This document shows, one piece after another, positions 49,490 through 57,941 of a stretch of DNA of 64,000 nucleotides. The notes under the pieces are model-generated. The model did not search any database, was not told where the DNA came from, and saw only the letters and a list, made by a program, of their open reading frames with translations. Location: positions 37,791 through 101,790 of the forward strand of contig JAEZJM010000011.1 of the NCBI GenBank assembly GCA_023415775.1, in the 5' to 3' direction. The number at the start of each line of letters is the position of its first letter. The first letter of the stretch is position 1. Both the position numbers and the translations under genes were made by a program. Origin of the DNA: Bacillota bacterium. Lineage in GTDB: Bacteria; Bacillota; Negativicutes; Sporomusales; UBA7701.

Positions 49490-50263
49490 ATGCAAGAGTT
49501 GAAAGAGAACAATGTTCTTCAGCCGGCTATGCCCAAGAGCTGGAATGAAGAGACAAAACCGCATAAATTCTGTCCCGGCTGCGGCCACGGGATTATTCTC
49601 AAGGCGGTGGGCGAGGTCATCGACGAACTGGGCATCCAGGATAAGATCGTCTTCGGCTGCGATATCGGCTGTTCGCTCCTGTCGTGGGATTTCTTCGCCT
49701 GCGACAGCGTACAGACCCACCACGGCCGCACGACGCCGGTCATCACCGGCATGAAGCGCGCCAACACCGATATAATCGGCATTGCTTACATGGGCGACGG
49801 CGGCGGCTACGCCATCGGTTCGCAGCATCTTTTCAACGCCGCGGTGCGCGGAGAGAAGATCACGATAATCCTGTGCAACAACTGCAACTACGGGATGACC
49901 GGCGGCCAGATGGCGCCGACAACCCTGCCTGGCATGAAAACCGAGACGTCGCCTTACGGCCGTGATGTCGAGCAGACCGGCTACCCGACCAAGGGCCCCG
50001 AAATGGTGGCCGCCGTGGCTCCCGAGGGCGCGTATGTCGCCCGCGGCACGATCGCCAACGTCCGCCAGTTGAAAGGTTTCATCAAGAAGGCCCTGGAAAA
50101 TCAGATGGCCGGCAACGGTATTTCGTTCGTGGAATGCCTGTCGTCCTGCCCGACGAACTGGCGCACCAACGCCAAGCAGACCTGGGAGTTCGTGGAGAAG
50201 GATATGGCTCAGTACTTCAAGGTCGGCGAACTCAGGACCCCGCAGGCGAAGGAGGGCAAATAA
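49490..50263 (+). CDS. 2-oxoacid:ferredoxin oxidoreductase beta subunit (second system)
   Basis: 257 residues: 'HKFCPGCGHGIILKAVGEVID', TPP motif 'GDGGGYAIGSQHLFNAAVRGEKITIILCNNCNYGMTGGQMAPTT', 'SCPTNWR'. Extra Cys in 'FGCDIGCSLLSWDFFACDS' suggest a cluster, as in related beta subunits. Starts 18 bases after alpha. Confidence 0.9.
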   Translation: MQELKENNVLQPAMPKSWNEETKPHKFCPGCGHGIILKAVGEVIDELGIQDKIVFGCDIGCSLLSWDFFACDSVQTHHGRTTPVITGMKRANTDIIGIAYMGDGGGYAIGSQHLFNAAVRGEKITIILCNNCNYGMTGGQMAPTTLPGMKTETSPYGRDVEQTGYPTKGPEMVAAVAPEGAYVARGTIANVRQLKGFIKKALENQMAGNGISFVECLSSCPTNWRTNAKQTWEFVEKDMAQYFKVGELRTPQAKEGK

Positions 50264-50264
50264 G

Positions 50265-50984
50265 ATGGCAAAAGTCGTGAAAATAGCCCTGGCCGGTGAA
50301 GGCGGGCAAGGCGTTCAGTCGATTGCCGAGATTTTGGCCGAGGCGGCCAACGAGGAAGGCAAAAACGCCCTGTATATCCCCAACTTCGGCGTCGAGCAGC
50401 GGGGCGGCGTTTCGATCGCTTTCGTGCAGATTTCCGACGGCGCGATCGGCGCGCCCAAGTTCGTGGAGGCGGATATCCTTATCCCGCTTAGCCCGCGCGC
50501 GGTAAAAAGGACCAAGATGCACGCCGGCAAAAATACGGTGTATATCTACGATAATTCTCTCGTTCAGGAAGCCGAGGTCAACGACAATATCGTCGGCATG
50601 CAGTATTTCGACGTGACCCCGCCCTGCCCGACGGCGGACGCGGCCAACGCCGATATGCAGCAGGATATGATCGCCGGCGAGCCCAAGACCTGTTCGTTTA
50701 CCAGACCCGGCCCCGGCGTCGATCCCGCCGATCTCCCGACCAACGTCAAGAAGGTCATCGCCTGCCCCGCCAACGATCTGGCCAAGAACGAGCTGCATCC
50801 GCGGGTTTTCAACATCATCATCCTCGGCGCGATTATCGCCGCCACGGAAGTGTTGCCCATGGACAGCATCAAGAAGGCGCTGGAAACCAAGCTCGGCGAT
50901 AAGTTCAAGGCCGATCCCAAGCTGCGCGACATGAACTTCAAGGCGCTCGACCGCGGCTACGAACTCATCAAGAGCGCGATGTAA
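50265..50984 (+). CDS. 2-oxoacid:ferredoxin oxidoreductase gamma subunit (second system)
   Basis: 239 residues: 'ALAGEGGQGVQSIAEILAEAANEEGKNALYIPNFGVEQRGGVSIAFV'. It is longer than the first system's gamma subunit by an extra C-terminal part. Starts 1 base after beta. Confidence 0.9.
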   Translation: MAKVVKIALAGEGGQGVQSIAEILAEAANEEGKNALYIPNFGVEQRGGVSIAFVQISDGAIGAPKFVEADILIPLSPRAVKRTKMHAGKNTVYIYDNSLVQEAEVNDNIVGMQYFDVTPPCPTADAANADMQQDMIAGEPKTCSFTRPGPGVDPADLPTNVKKVIACPANDLAKNELHPRVFNIIILGAIIAATEVLPMDSIKKALETKLGDKFKADPKLRDMNFKALDRGYELIKSAM

Positions 50985-50998
50985 GGAGGGGTACTAAA

Positions 50999-51247
50999 GT
51001 GGCAAAAGTTAACTGGGAGTCGGCTGTCTACGAAAGCAACAAAGGTATGTGGGGGGTCTTCGCCGGGCTGTGCAAGGGCTGCGGCCTGTGCATCGAGAAG
51101 TGCCCGGTGAAGTGCATAAGCTGGTCCGAGGGGCTCGGTGTGTACGGCACGCCCCGCGTCGAGGCCGACATGGAAAAATGCATTGTCTGCGGCATCTGCC
51201 AGACGGTTTGCCCCGACTGCGCTATCCGGGTCGAAAAGAAGAAATAA
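50999..51247 (+). CDS. 2x[4Fe-4S] ferredoxin, delta subunit (second system)
   Basis: 82 residues with 'CKGCGLCIEKCP' and 'CIVCGICQTVCP'. GTG start after GGAGGGG. Electrons from the TPP site pass through it to ferredoxin. Confidence 0.92.
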   Translation: MAKVNWESAVYESNKGMWGVFAGLCKGCGLCIEKCPVKCISWSEGLGVYGTPRVEADMEKCIVCGICQTVCPDCAIRVEKKK

Positions 51248-51323
51248 TTGCCACCTATGGACTGACCCAGGAAAGATGGTGTATTATAGAAGCAGATTTT
51301 GTGGTTGGTCAGGAGAATTGACG

Positions 51324-52292
51324 GTGAAACAACACGCCATTTTTGAACTGGCACAGACCGAACTAGTAGCTGTAGAACAGGAACTGGCTTCTATAATCCG
51401 GTCCAGGGTCGATCTAGTAACCGATATCGGCAGCCATTTGCTCAGGGCGGGCGGCAAACGCCTGCGGCCCGCCCTGTATATCCTCTGCGCCAAGAGCGGC
51501 CGGCAGGATCCCGCGGGGATCGTGCCTGTGGCCGCCGCCATCGAGCTTATCCACATGGCGACGCTGGTGCACGACGATGTCATCGACAATGCTGCGACAC
51601 GAAGGGGACTGGCGACCGCCAACGCCCGCTGGGGCAACCATATAACCGTGCTGGCGGGAGATTATCTCTTCGCCAAGGCATTTTCCCTCATCTCCGCCCA
51701 TGGCGGCAGTCGCGCTCTCCAGATACTGACGGAGACGATTTGCTCGATCTGCGAGGGGGAGATCAGCCAGGCCCGCGATCTGTTCAACCCCCGGCAATCG
51801 ATGGAGGATTACCTCACCCGTATCGACAATAAAACAGCCGGCTTTATCGCCGCCAGCTGCGAGCTCGGCGCTCTCACCGCCGGCCTGCCGCCCGCAGAGG
51901 TCGAAGCCCTGCGGTATTACGGCTACGCCATCGGGATGGCTTTTCAGATTACCGACGACCTTCTCGATGTTACCGCTTCGTCGGAACAGATCGGTAAACC
52001 GGCGGGGAACGATCTCCGCCAGGGTGTCTTGACGCTGCCTATAATATATGCCCTGCAGAATAGCCCCCAGGCAGGGGAGCTGCGCCAGATAATCGAGGCC
52101 CGCGACATGACGGACGCGCACGTGCAAAAGGGCATCGCTGTCGTTCATACGACCGACGCCGTGGAGTATTGCTACAGCCAGGTGAGCGATTATCTGGCGA
52201 CCGCGCGCCGCGTGCTGCCGGCATCGCTGCCGACGGAGGTGCGGAAATCGCTGTGGAATATAGCGGATTTCGTAGGGCTCCGCAAATACTAG
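51324..52292 (+). CDS. Polyprenyl diphosphate synthase
   Basis: 322 residues: first Asp-rich motif 'LVHDDVIDNAATRRG' and second 'ITDDLLDVTAS', with 'GGKRLRPAL' before them. Makes long prenyl chains for quinones; the menaquinone prenyltransferase gene at 59389 is a likely user. GTG 51324 with AGGAG 8 bases upstream. Same strand as the preceding operon. Confidence 0.92.
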   Translation: MKQHAIFELAQTELVAVEQELASIIRSRVDLVTDIGSHLLRAGGKRLRPALYILCAKSGRQDPAGIVPVAAAIELIHMATLVHDDVIDNAATRRGLATANARWGNHITVLAGDYLFAKAFSLISAHGGSRALQILTETICSICEGEISQARDLFNPRQSMEDYLTRIDNKTAGFIAASCELGALTAGLPPAEVEALRYYGYAIGMAFQITDDLLDVTASSEQIGKPAGNDLRQGVLTLPIIYALQNSPQAGELRQIIEARDMTDAHVQKGIAVVHTTDAVEYCYSQVSDYLATARRVLPASLPTEVRKSLWNIADFVGLRKY

Positions 52293-52306
52293 CGCACGGA
52301 GGAAGC

Positions 52307-53089
52307 ATGTTTAGGCCGGTTAAGACCAAGAAAGTCTACGAGGAGATCATCGGTCAGATCAAGAAACTGATCGTCGACGGTAAACTCCAGCCGGGCGATA
52401 AGCTGCTGTCGGAGCGTGAACTGTCGGAGAAGCTCAATGTGAGCAGGGCGTCGGTGCGCGAAGCGTTCAGCGCCCTCGAGATGATGGGCATCATCGCCAT
52501 CCGCCCGGGCGAAGGCAGCTTCGTCCGCCAGGTGTCCTTCGAGGGGATGCTTGAGCCGCTTTCCTTCATCCTGCAGATGGAGATCGACGACATCATGCAG
52601 CTTCTCGAGGTGCGCAAGATCCTCGAGGTGGAGACGGCCGCCCTCGCGGCCCTGAGGGCCACGCACGAGGACCTGGAGGATATCCACCGCTCGATCCTCG
52701 GCATGAAGGAAGAACTCCGGCGCGGCGAAGTCGGCGACACCGCCGACGCGAGCTTCCATTTCGCGATCGCCAAGGCTGCGAACAACCCGATTCTCATCAA
52801 GGTCATGAATACCATCTCCGACCTTATGAATAAGTCCTTCCGCTCGTCGCGGCAGAAGCTCTTCCTGATCGAAAATATGCCGGCGGTGCTTTATAACGCT
52901 CATTTCGAAATTTACGAGGCGATTTCCGACCATAATCCCAGCCTGGCCCGCCTGCGGATGCGCGAGCACCTGACGATGGTGGAGGATGCCATGCGTGAAC
53001 TGCGCGACGGCGGCATCACTTCGCTGAAAAATTTCCGCGATATTCCGTCGGAGCACAAGATAAGAAAAGATTTCGGCTTCCCTTCATAA
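52307..53089 (+). CDS. FadR/LldR-subfamily GntR regulator
   Basis: 260 residues: N-terminal winged helix ('KLQPGDKLLSERELSEKLNVSRASVREAFSALEMMGII', about 24-61) and a C-terminal FCD ligand domain with 'EVRKILEVETAALAALRAT' and 'DASFHFAIAKAANNPIL'. Such regulators respond to lactate, glycolate or fatty acids. Candidate operators are at 48024 and 53340. GGAGGAAGC before ATG 52307. Confidence 0.9.
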   Translation: MFRPVKTKKVYEEIIGQIKKLIVDGKLQPGDKLLSERELSEKLNVSRASVREAFSALEMMGIIAIRPGEGSFVRQVSFEGMLEPLSFILQMEIDDIMQLLEVRKILEVETAALAALRATHEDLEDIHRSILGMKEELRRGEVGDTADASFHFAIAKAANNPILIKVMNTISDLMNKSFRSSRQKLFLIENMPAVLYNAHFEIYEAISDHNPSLARLRMREHLTMVEDAMRELRDGGITSLKNFRDIPSEHKIRKDFGFPS

Positions 53090-53339
53090 CCCCGCAGTTG
53101 GTGAAGAAAGAAGCCTTTTTCTTGGGGCCGACTTTTCAGAATAATGGGAATGTTACAAGATTCACATACCCGCAAGGGCGCCCGAATGGGCATAATGAGA
53201 GTTTATAGCAATATATCAATTAGCTATAAGGGGTTTGACGCGCGGTTGTCGAATATTTCGACGGTGAGTTGCGGTCCGCTTTCAGAATTATGCAATATCC
53301 CCGGTTTTTTTCCAAGGGTTGCCGGCCGATTACCCATTA

Positions 53340-53352
53340 TTGGCCTGACCAA
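53340..53352. promoter_or_regulatory. Candidate operator before lactate permease
   Basis: TTGGCC-T-GACCAA, one mismatch from a perfect TTGGTC-N-GACCAA palindrome, 90 bases before the permease ATG and just after the FadR-type gene. The same gap (53090-53441) also has TTATAGC/GCTATAA arms at about 53203-53230; nothing else is recognised. Confidence 0.5.
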
Positions 53353-53441
53353 TAGACCGATTGAAGGGAGTGATGCGCAAGATAAGTGGGAGGGGAATTT
53401 GTCAGGTTGTGTATCTTAAAAAAAAGTAAGGGGTGTATGCG

Positions 53442-55097
53442 ATGAAATGGACTCAAATTTATGATCCGCTGGGTAATATTGGTCTTTCGGCGCTTATTGC
53501 CGCCATTCCGCTCTTTATCCTTCTGTACATGCTGGGCGTAAGGCGTGCGAAGGGTCATCACGCTGCTTTCGTGGGCGTCGCCTCAGCGGTCGTTATCGCC
53601 ATCGCCGTATGGGGTATGCCGGTCGGTCTCGCGCTTAATTCCACCTTCCTCGGTGCCCTGTTCGGCATCTTCCCGATCGTCTGGATCGTCGTTACCGCTA
53701 TTTGGGTGTATAACATGACGGTCGAATCGGGCGAGTTCGAGATAATCAAGAATTCGCTGGCCTCGATCACCGAGGACCGCCGCCTGCAGGCGCTGTTCAT
53801 CGCTTTCGCGTTCGGTTCGTTCATCGAGGGCACGGCCGGTTTCGGCACGCCTGTGGCCATCACCGCCGCCATGCTGGTGGGCCTGGGCTTCAACCCCGTC
53901 TACGCCGCCGGTATCTGCCTGATCGCCAACACCGCCCCGGTCGCTTTCGGCGCCATCGGTATCCCCATCGTGGTCGCCGCCCAGGTAACCAACCTCGATA
54001 TGATGCATATCTCCCAGATCGTCGGCCGCCAGCTGCCCTTCCTGTCGATCATCGTGCCGCTGTGGCTGGTCGTTACCATGTGCGGCTGGAAACGCTCGAT
54101 GGAAGTGCTGCCCGCCGTGCTTGTAGCCGGTTTCTGCTTCGCAATTACCCAGTTCTTCACCGCCAACTACGTTAACCCCTACCTGCCCGATATCACGTCG
54201 GCCGTCGTGACCATCGCCGGCCTGGGCCTGTTCCTCAAGGTGTGGAAGCCGGACAATGTCTGGCACTTCCCGGATGAGAAACCCGCCGCCACCGGCAAGG
54301 TCCAGCTGAAGTACTCGGCCGGCGAAGTCGTCCGCGCCTGGGGCCCGTACCTGATTCTGGCCGTTCTCGTTTTCCTGTGGGCCGACGACAAGTTCATCGG
54401 CTTCAAAAAGGTTCTGCTCGGTTGGGAGAAAGGCCTCGGCCTTCTGCCGTTCGCCTGGCCCGGCCTGCATAACGCGGTAATCAAGGCCGCCCCCGTTGTG
54501 GCCAAGAATGCTCCCTATGCCGCGACCTACGGCATCAACTTCCTGTCCGCCGCCGGCTCCGCCATCCTGCTGTCCGGCATCCTGTCTGTGCTGATCATCC
54601 CGAACTACGGCTTCGGCCGCGCCATCAACTGCTTCGGCCGCACCATCAAGCAGCTGGTGTACCCGATCGGCACGATCGCCATGATCCTCGGCCTCGCCTA
54701 CATCATGAACTACTCGGGCATGAGCTCGACCCTCGGCCTGGCCTTCACCGCCACCGGCAAGGCGTTCCCGTTCTTCGCCCCGATCCTCGGCTGGCTGGGC
54801 GTGTTCCTGACCGGTTCGGACACCTCCTCGAACGCCCTGTTCGGTTCGATGCAGAAGACTGCTGCCGAGCAGATCGGCGTCGACCCCAACCTCACCGTCG
54901 CGGCCAACTCGTCCGGCGGCGTGTGCGGCAAGATGATCTCCCCGCAGTCCATTTCGGTTGCGACTGCCGCTACCGGCCTGGTCGGCGAAGAGGGCACGAT
55001 CTTCCGCTTCACCCTCATGCACAGTATCGCGATGGTTCTCTTCATGGGCGTCCTCACGTATCTCCAGGCTTACGCGCTGCGCTTCATGCTGCCGTAG
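53442..55097 (+). CDS. lldP: L-lactate permease
   Basis: 551 residues, 12-14 transmembrane segments: 'GSFIEGTAGFGTPVAITAAMLVGLGFNPVYAAGICLIANTAPVAFGAIGIPI' is the LldP/LctP signature. Takes up lactate (and often glycolate) with protons. ATG 53442 with AAGGGG upstream; a GTG three codons earlier is in frame. Confidence 0.94.
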   Translation: MKWTQIYDPLGNIGLSALIAAIPLFILLYMLGVRRAKGHHAAFVGVASAVVIAIAVWGMPVGLALNSTFLGALFGIFPIVWIVVTAIWVYNMTVESGEFEIIKNSLASITEDRRLQALFIAFAFGSFIEGTAGFGTPVAITAAMLVGLGFNPVYAAGICLIANTAPVAFGAIGIPIVVAAQVTNLDMMHISQIVGRQLPFLSIIVPLWLVVTMCGWKRSMEVLPAVLVAGFCFAITQFFTANYVNPYLPDITSAVVTIAGLGLFLKVWKPDNVWHFPDEKPAATGKVQLKYSAGEVVRAWGPYLILAVLVFLWADDKFIGFKKVLLGWEKGLGLLPFAWPGLHNAVIKAAPVVAKNAPYAATYGINFLSAAGSAILLSGILSVLIIPNYGFGRAINCFGRTIKQLVYPIGTIAMILGLAYIMNYSGMSSTLGLAFTATGKAFPFFAPILGWLGVFLTGSDTSSNALFGSMQKTAAEQIGVDPNLTVAANSSGGVCGKMISPQSISVATAATGLVGEEGTIFRFTLMHSIAMVLFMGVLTYLQAYALRFMLP

Positions 55098-55115
55098 CGT
55101 AAATGAGCGGAAATA

Positions 55116-55146
55116 GGTGGCGGGTTTTGACGCCCGCCACCCCTTT
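55116..55146 (+). terminator. Intrinsic terminator after the permease gene
   Basis: GGTGGCGGG/CCCGCCACC stem followed by CCTTT; the T run is short. Confidence 0.65.
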
Positions 55147-55195
55147 CCCCCCGAATTAACTCCCGTTAGACAATGCGCGGAGGAGAGAATTGACA

Positions 55196-56575
55196 ATGAA
55201 CGCAAACAATATCCAGGAGCTGAAGGCGATCGTCGGCCCCCAGTGGGTGGCGACGGAGAAGGAAGACCTGATCTGCTACGGCTATGACGCCACCCCCGGC
55301 TTTTTCAACCTGCCGGAGGCGGTGGTGCAGCCGGGCAACAAGGAAGAAGTGGCCGCCATCCTCAAGCTTGCCAACCGGGAGAAGTTCCCGGTCTATACCC
55401 GCGGCGCGGGAACAAACCTGAGCGCCGGGTCGGTGCCCGAAAAAGGCGGCGTGGTGCTGTTTACCGGCCGCATGAACAAGATCCTTTCCGTCGACCCCGA
55501 AAACTGGACGGCGGTGGTTGAGCCCGGGGTTATCGTGTCCGAGCTGAACGCAGCCGTAGAAAAATACGGTCTTATCTACCCGCCCGATCCGGGGACGGTG
55601 ACCACCGCCAGCATTGGCGGCACGGTGGCCGAGAACTCCGGCGGCCTGCGGGGCCTCAAGTACGGCGTTACAAAGCACTACGTCACCGGCGTCGAGGTGG
55701 CGTTGGCCGACGGCTCGATCGTCGAATACGGTGGCGGCAACGTGAAGGCGCCCGGTTACGATATGGTGATGCTGTTCACCGGGTCGGAGGGTACGCTGGG
55801 AGTCCTGACGAAGATCACCGTGCGGCTCGTGCCCGCGCCCGCCAGCCGCCGCAGCATGATCGCCACTTTCGCCGATCTTAACGGCGCCGGCAAGTCGATC
55901 GCCGATATCATCAGCCACAAGATTATCCCGGCGACGCTGGAGATCATGGACAATTACACCATCCGCACGGTGGAGAGCTTCGCGAAGCTGGGGCTGCCGG
56001 TGGAGGCCGAGGCGATCATCCTGGCCGAGGTCGACGGCGACGCCGATACGGTCGAGGCGGACGCCGCCAAGATGGAGAAGATCCTGCGCGACAACGGCGG
56101 CGAGGTCCGCGTGGCGAAGAGCGCCCAGGAGCGCGACCAGATATGGGCGGCAAGGCGGGCGGCGCTGCCGTCGCTGGCCAAGCTGCGCCCGTCGACGTTC
56201 TGCGAGGACGCGACGGTGCCCCGCGACAAGGTGCCTGATATGGTAAGGCTGGTGACCGAGATCGCCGCCCGCAACAAGGTGGAGATCGGCACGTTCGGCC
56301 ACGCCGGCGACGGCAACCTTCATCCGACGATCGTTGCCGATTTACGCGACGCCGAGGAGATGGAGCGCGTTTATAAGGCGATGGACGAGATTTTCATGCA
56401 CGCGCTCAAGCTCGGCGGCACACTGTCGGGCGAGCACGGCATCGGGCTGGGAAAACTGAAGTACATGCCCGACCAGTTTGGCGCCGAGGGCATGGCGGTG
56501 ATGCGGGGCATCAAGCAGGCTCTCGATCCCAACAATATCCTCAATCCAGGGAAACTGGTGGGCGAGGTACACTAA
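55196..56575 (+). CDS. FAD-linked 2-hydroxyacid dehydrogenase (GlcD family, second copy)
   Basis: About 459 residues, similar to 23743-25122: 'TRGAGTNLSAGSVPEKGG', 'DPGTVTTASIGGTVAENSGGLRGLKYG', 'FGHAGDGNLHPTIV', 'SGEHGIGLGKLKYM'. No separate Fe-S partner is adjacent. Next to lactate permease, so probably a lactate dehydrogenase. TTG 55190 is an alternative start closer to the GGAGG site. Confidence 0.88.
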   Translation: MNANNIQELKAIVGPQWVATEKEDLICYGYDATPGFFNLPEAVVQPGNKEEVAAILKLANREKFPVYTRGAGTNLSAGSVPEKGGVVLFTGRMNKILSVDPENWTAVVEPGVIVSELNAAVEKYGLIYPPDPGTVTTASIGGTVAENSGGLRGLKYGVTKHYVTGVEVALADGSIVEYGGGNVKAPGYDMVMLFTGSEGTLGVLTKITVRLVPAPASRRSMIATFADLNGAGKSIADIISHKIIPATLEIMDNYTIRTVESFAKLGLPVEAEAIILAEVDGDADTVEADAAKMEKILRDNGGEVRVAKSAQERDQIWAARRAALPSLAKLRPSTFCEDATVPRDKVPDMVRLVTEIAARNKVEIGTFGHAGDGNLHPTIVADLRDAEEMERVYKAMDEIFMHALKLGGTLSGEHGIGLGKLKYMPDQFGAEGMAVMRGIKQALDPNNILNPGKLVGEVH

Positions 56576-56582
56576 AAAATCA

Positions 56583-56620
56583 CAGGCGGTGCGCGGCCTT
56601 CGCCGGATGCGCACCGCCTG
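56583..56620 (+). terminator. Hairpin terminator after the dehydrogenase gene
   Basis: CAGGCGGTGCGC/GCGCACCGCCTG stem followed by TCGTTTG. Confidence 0.65.
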
Positions 56621-56717
56621 TCGTTTGCGGGGACGCGGGCGGGCGTAATCACGGCCTGTACTTTTGGCGCGCGGTTCAGTATAATTATAGTTAAAGTAGT
56701 TTAAGGGATGTGGTACT

Positions 56718-56969
56718 GTGTTCAACCTGGGCATGCCGGAACTGGCCCTGATTCTTGTTATCGCTCTCATCGTTTTCGGACCGGGCAAGCTGCCCGAAGT
56801 GGGCAAGGCGCTGGGCAAGGGTCTGGGCGAATTCCGCCGGGCGATGTCGGGCGAGGGCGCCGCGAAGGAAGAGCCGATCACCATCGAGGCCAAGCCGGTG
56901 GAGAAGAAGCCTGAAGAGAAACCGGAAGAGAAGCCCGCCGACGCCAAGAAACAGGACGAGACGAAGTGA
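56718..56969 (+). CDS. tatA: Tat translocase subunit TatA
   Basis: 83 residues: N-terminal transmembrane helix with 'PELALILVIALIVFGPGKLPEVGKALGKGLGEFRRAMSG', the TatA hinge and amphipathic helix, and a charged tail of repeated 'EKKPEEKPEEKP'. GTG start. tatC follows after 9 bases. The formate-dehydrogenase-like enzyme at the right edge is a possible client. Confidence 0.94.
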   Translation: MFNLGMPELALILVIALIVFGPGKLPEVGKALGKGLGEFRRAMSGEGAAKEEPITIEAKPVEKKPEEKPEEKPADAKKQDETK

Positions 56970-56978
56970 GGATAACCA

Positions 56979-57722
56979 ATGTCTGATACGCCCCGGGAAA
57001 TTGAAAGCGAACAGGGGGAGCAGGTCCCCAGCAGCGAGATGTCGCTTGTCGACCATCTGCAGGAACTGAGGAAGCGGCTGATCGTTTGCGTCGTCGTCGT
57101 GCTGGCGGCCAGCATCGCCTGTTATTTTTTTGCCGTCGAGCTGGTACATATCATCACCGCTCCGGCCGGCAAGTTATACTATATGAATCCGGCGGAGGCC
57201 TTTTTCACCTACCTGAAGGTGTCCTTCTTCGCCGGTTTTCTGGTGTCCCTGCCGGTGGTCTTCTACCAGTTGTGGGCATTCGTGGTGCCGGCCCTGACCA
57301 GGCAGGAGCGGACAGCTTCGCTGTTCCTCGTCCCCGCGTCGCTGGTGCTGTTTTTCGCCGGCCTGGCCTTCTCTTATTTCCTCGTGCTGCCGGCGGCCAT
57401 CGGGTTCTTTATCGGTTTCGCCACCGAAGATTTGCAGCCGATGTTTTCCATCGGCCAGTACCTGTCGTTTGTGATTTCTTTCATGCTGCCTTTCGGCTTC
57501 GTGTTCGAACTGCCGCTGTTCATCATCGTGGCCGCCAAGCTGGGCGTCATCGGTTCGGGCTTCCTGGTAGCCAAGCGGAAGATGGTCGTCGTGCTGTCGT
57601 TCGTGGTGGGCGCGGTCGTTTCGCCGACCCCGGACGTGTTTTCGCAGACGATGATTGCGGTGCCGCTGATGGTTTTGTATGAGATCAGTATTATCATTGT
57701 TCGCCATGTATTGCGGAAATAG
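56979..57722 (+). CDS. tatC: Tat translocase subunit TatC
   Basis: 247 residues, six transmembrane segments, with 'SLVDHLQELRKRLI' at the N-terminus and 'FFTYLKVSFFAGFLVSLPVVFYQLWAFVVPALTRQER', classic TatC motifs that bind twin-arginine signal peptides. Confidence 0.96.
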   Translation: MSDTPREIESEQGEQVPSSEMSLVDHLQELRKRLIVCVVVVLAASIACYFFAVELVHIITAPAGKLYYMNPAEAFFTYLKVSFFAGFLVSLPVVFYQLWAFVVPALTRQERTASLFLVPASLVLFFAGLAFSYFLVLPAAIGFFIGFATEDLQPMFSIGQYLSFVISFMLPFGFVFELPLFIIVAAKLGVIGSGFLVAKRKMVVVLSFVVGAVVSPTPDVFSQTMIAVPLMVLYEISIIIVRHVLRK

Positions 57723-57736
57723 GCGGCGATACTTTG

Positions 57737-57914
57737 GCGGCCGTTGATAAGCACCCATCTGCGGCGTACCCGCAAGGGGCAGGCCGCTGTTCTAGGCGCT
57801 GAAGCGCCAAGAACTTGCGCACTTAGGTCTGCGGGAGCTTGCTTGCGTACGTCCGAGTACGCGGCGCGGCGCTTCCTCGACCTGCCTTGCATCTGGGTAC
57901 TTCTGAACGGCCGC
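57737..57914. repeat. Palindromic intergenic repeat, copy 5 (inverted, expanded)
   Basis: 178 bp. Arms GCGGCCGTTGATAAGC and CTGAACGGCCGC; inner CCATCTGCGGCG...CTTGCATCTGG; centre GCGTACGTCCGAGTACGC. About 55 bp extra on its left side, including a GGCGCTGAAGCGCC hairpin. Confidence 0.85.
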
Positions 57915-57941
57915 AGCGAATTAAAGACCGGGGGAGTTTAA

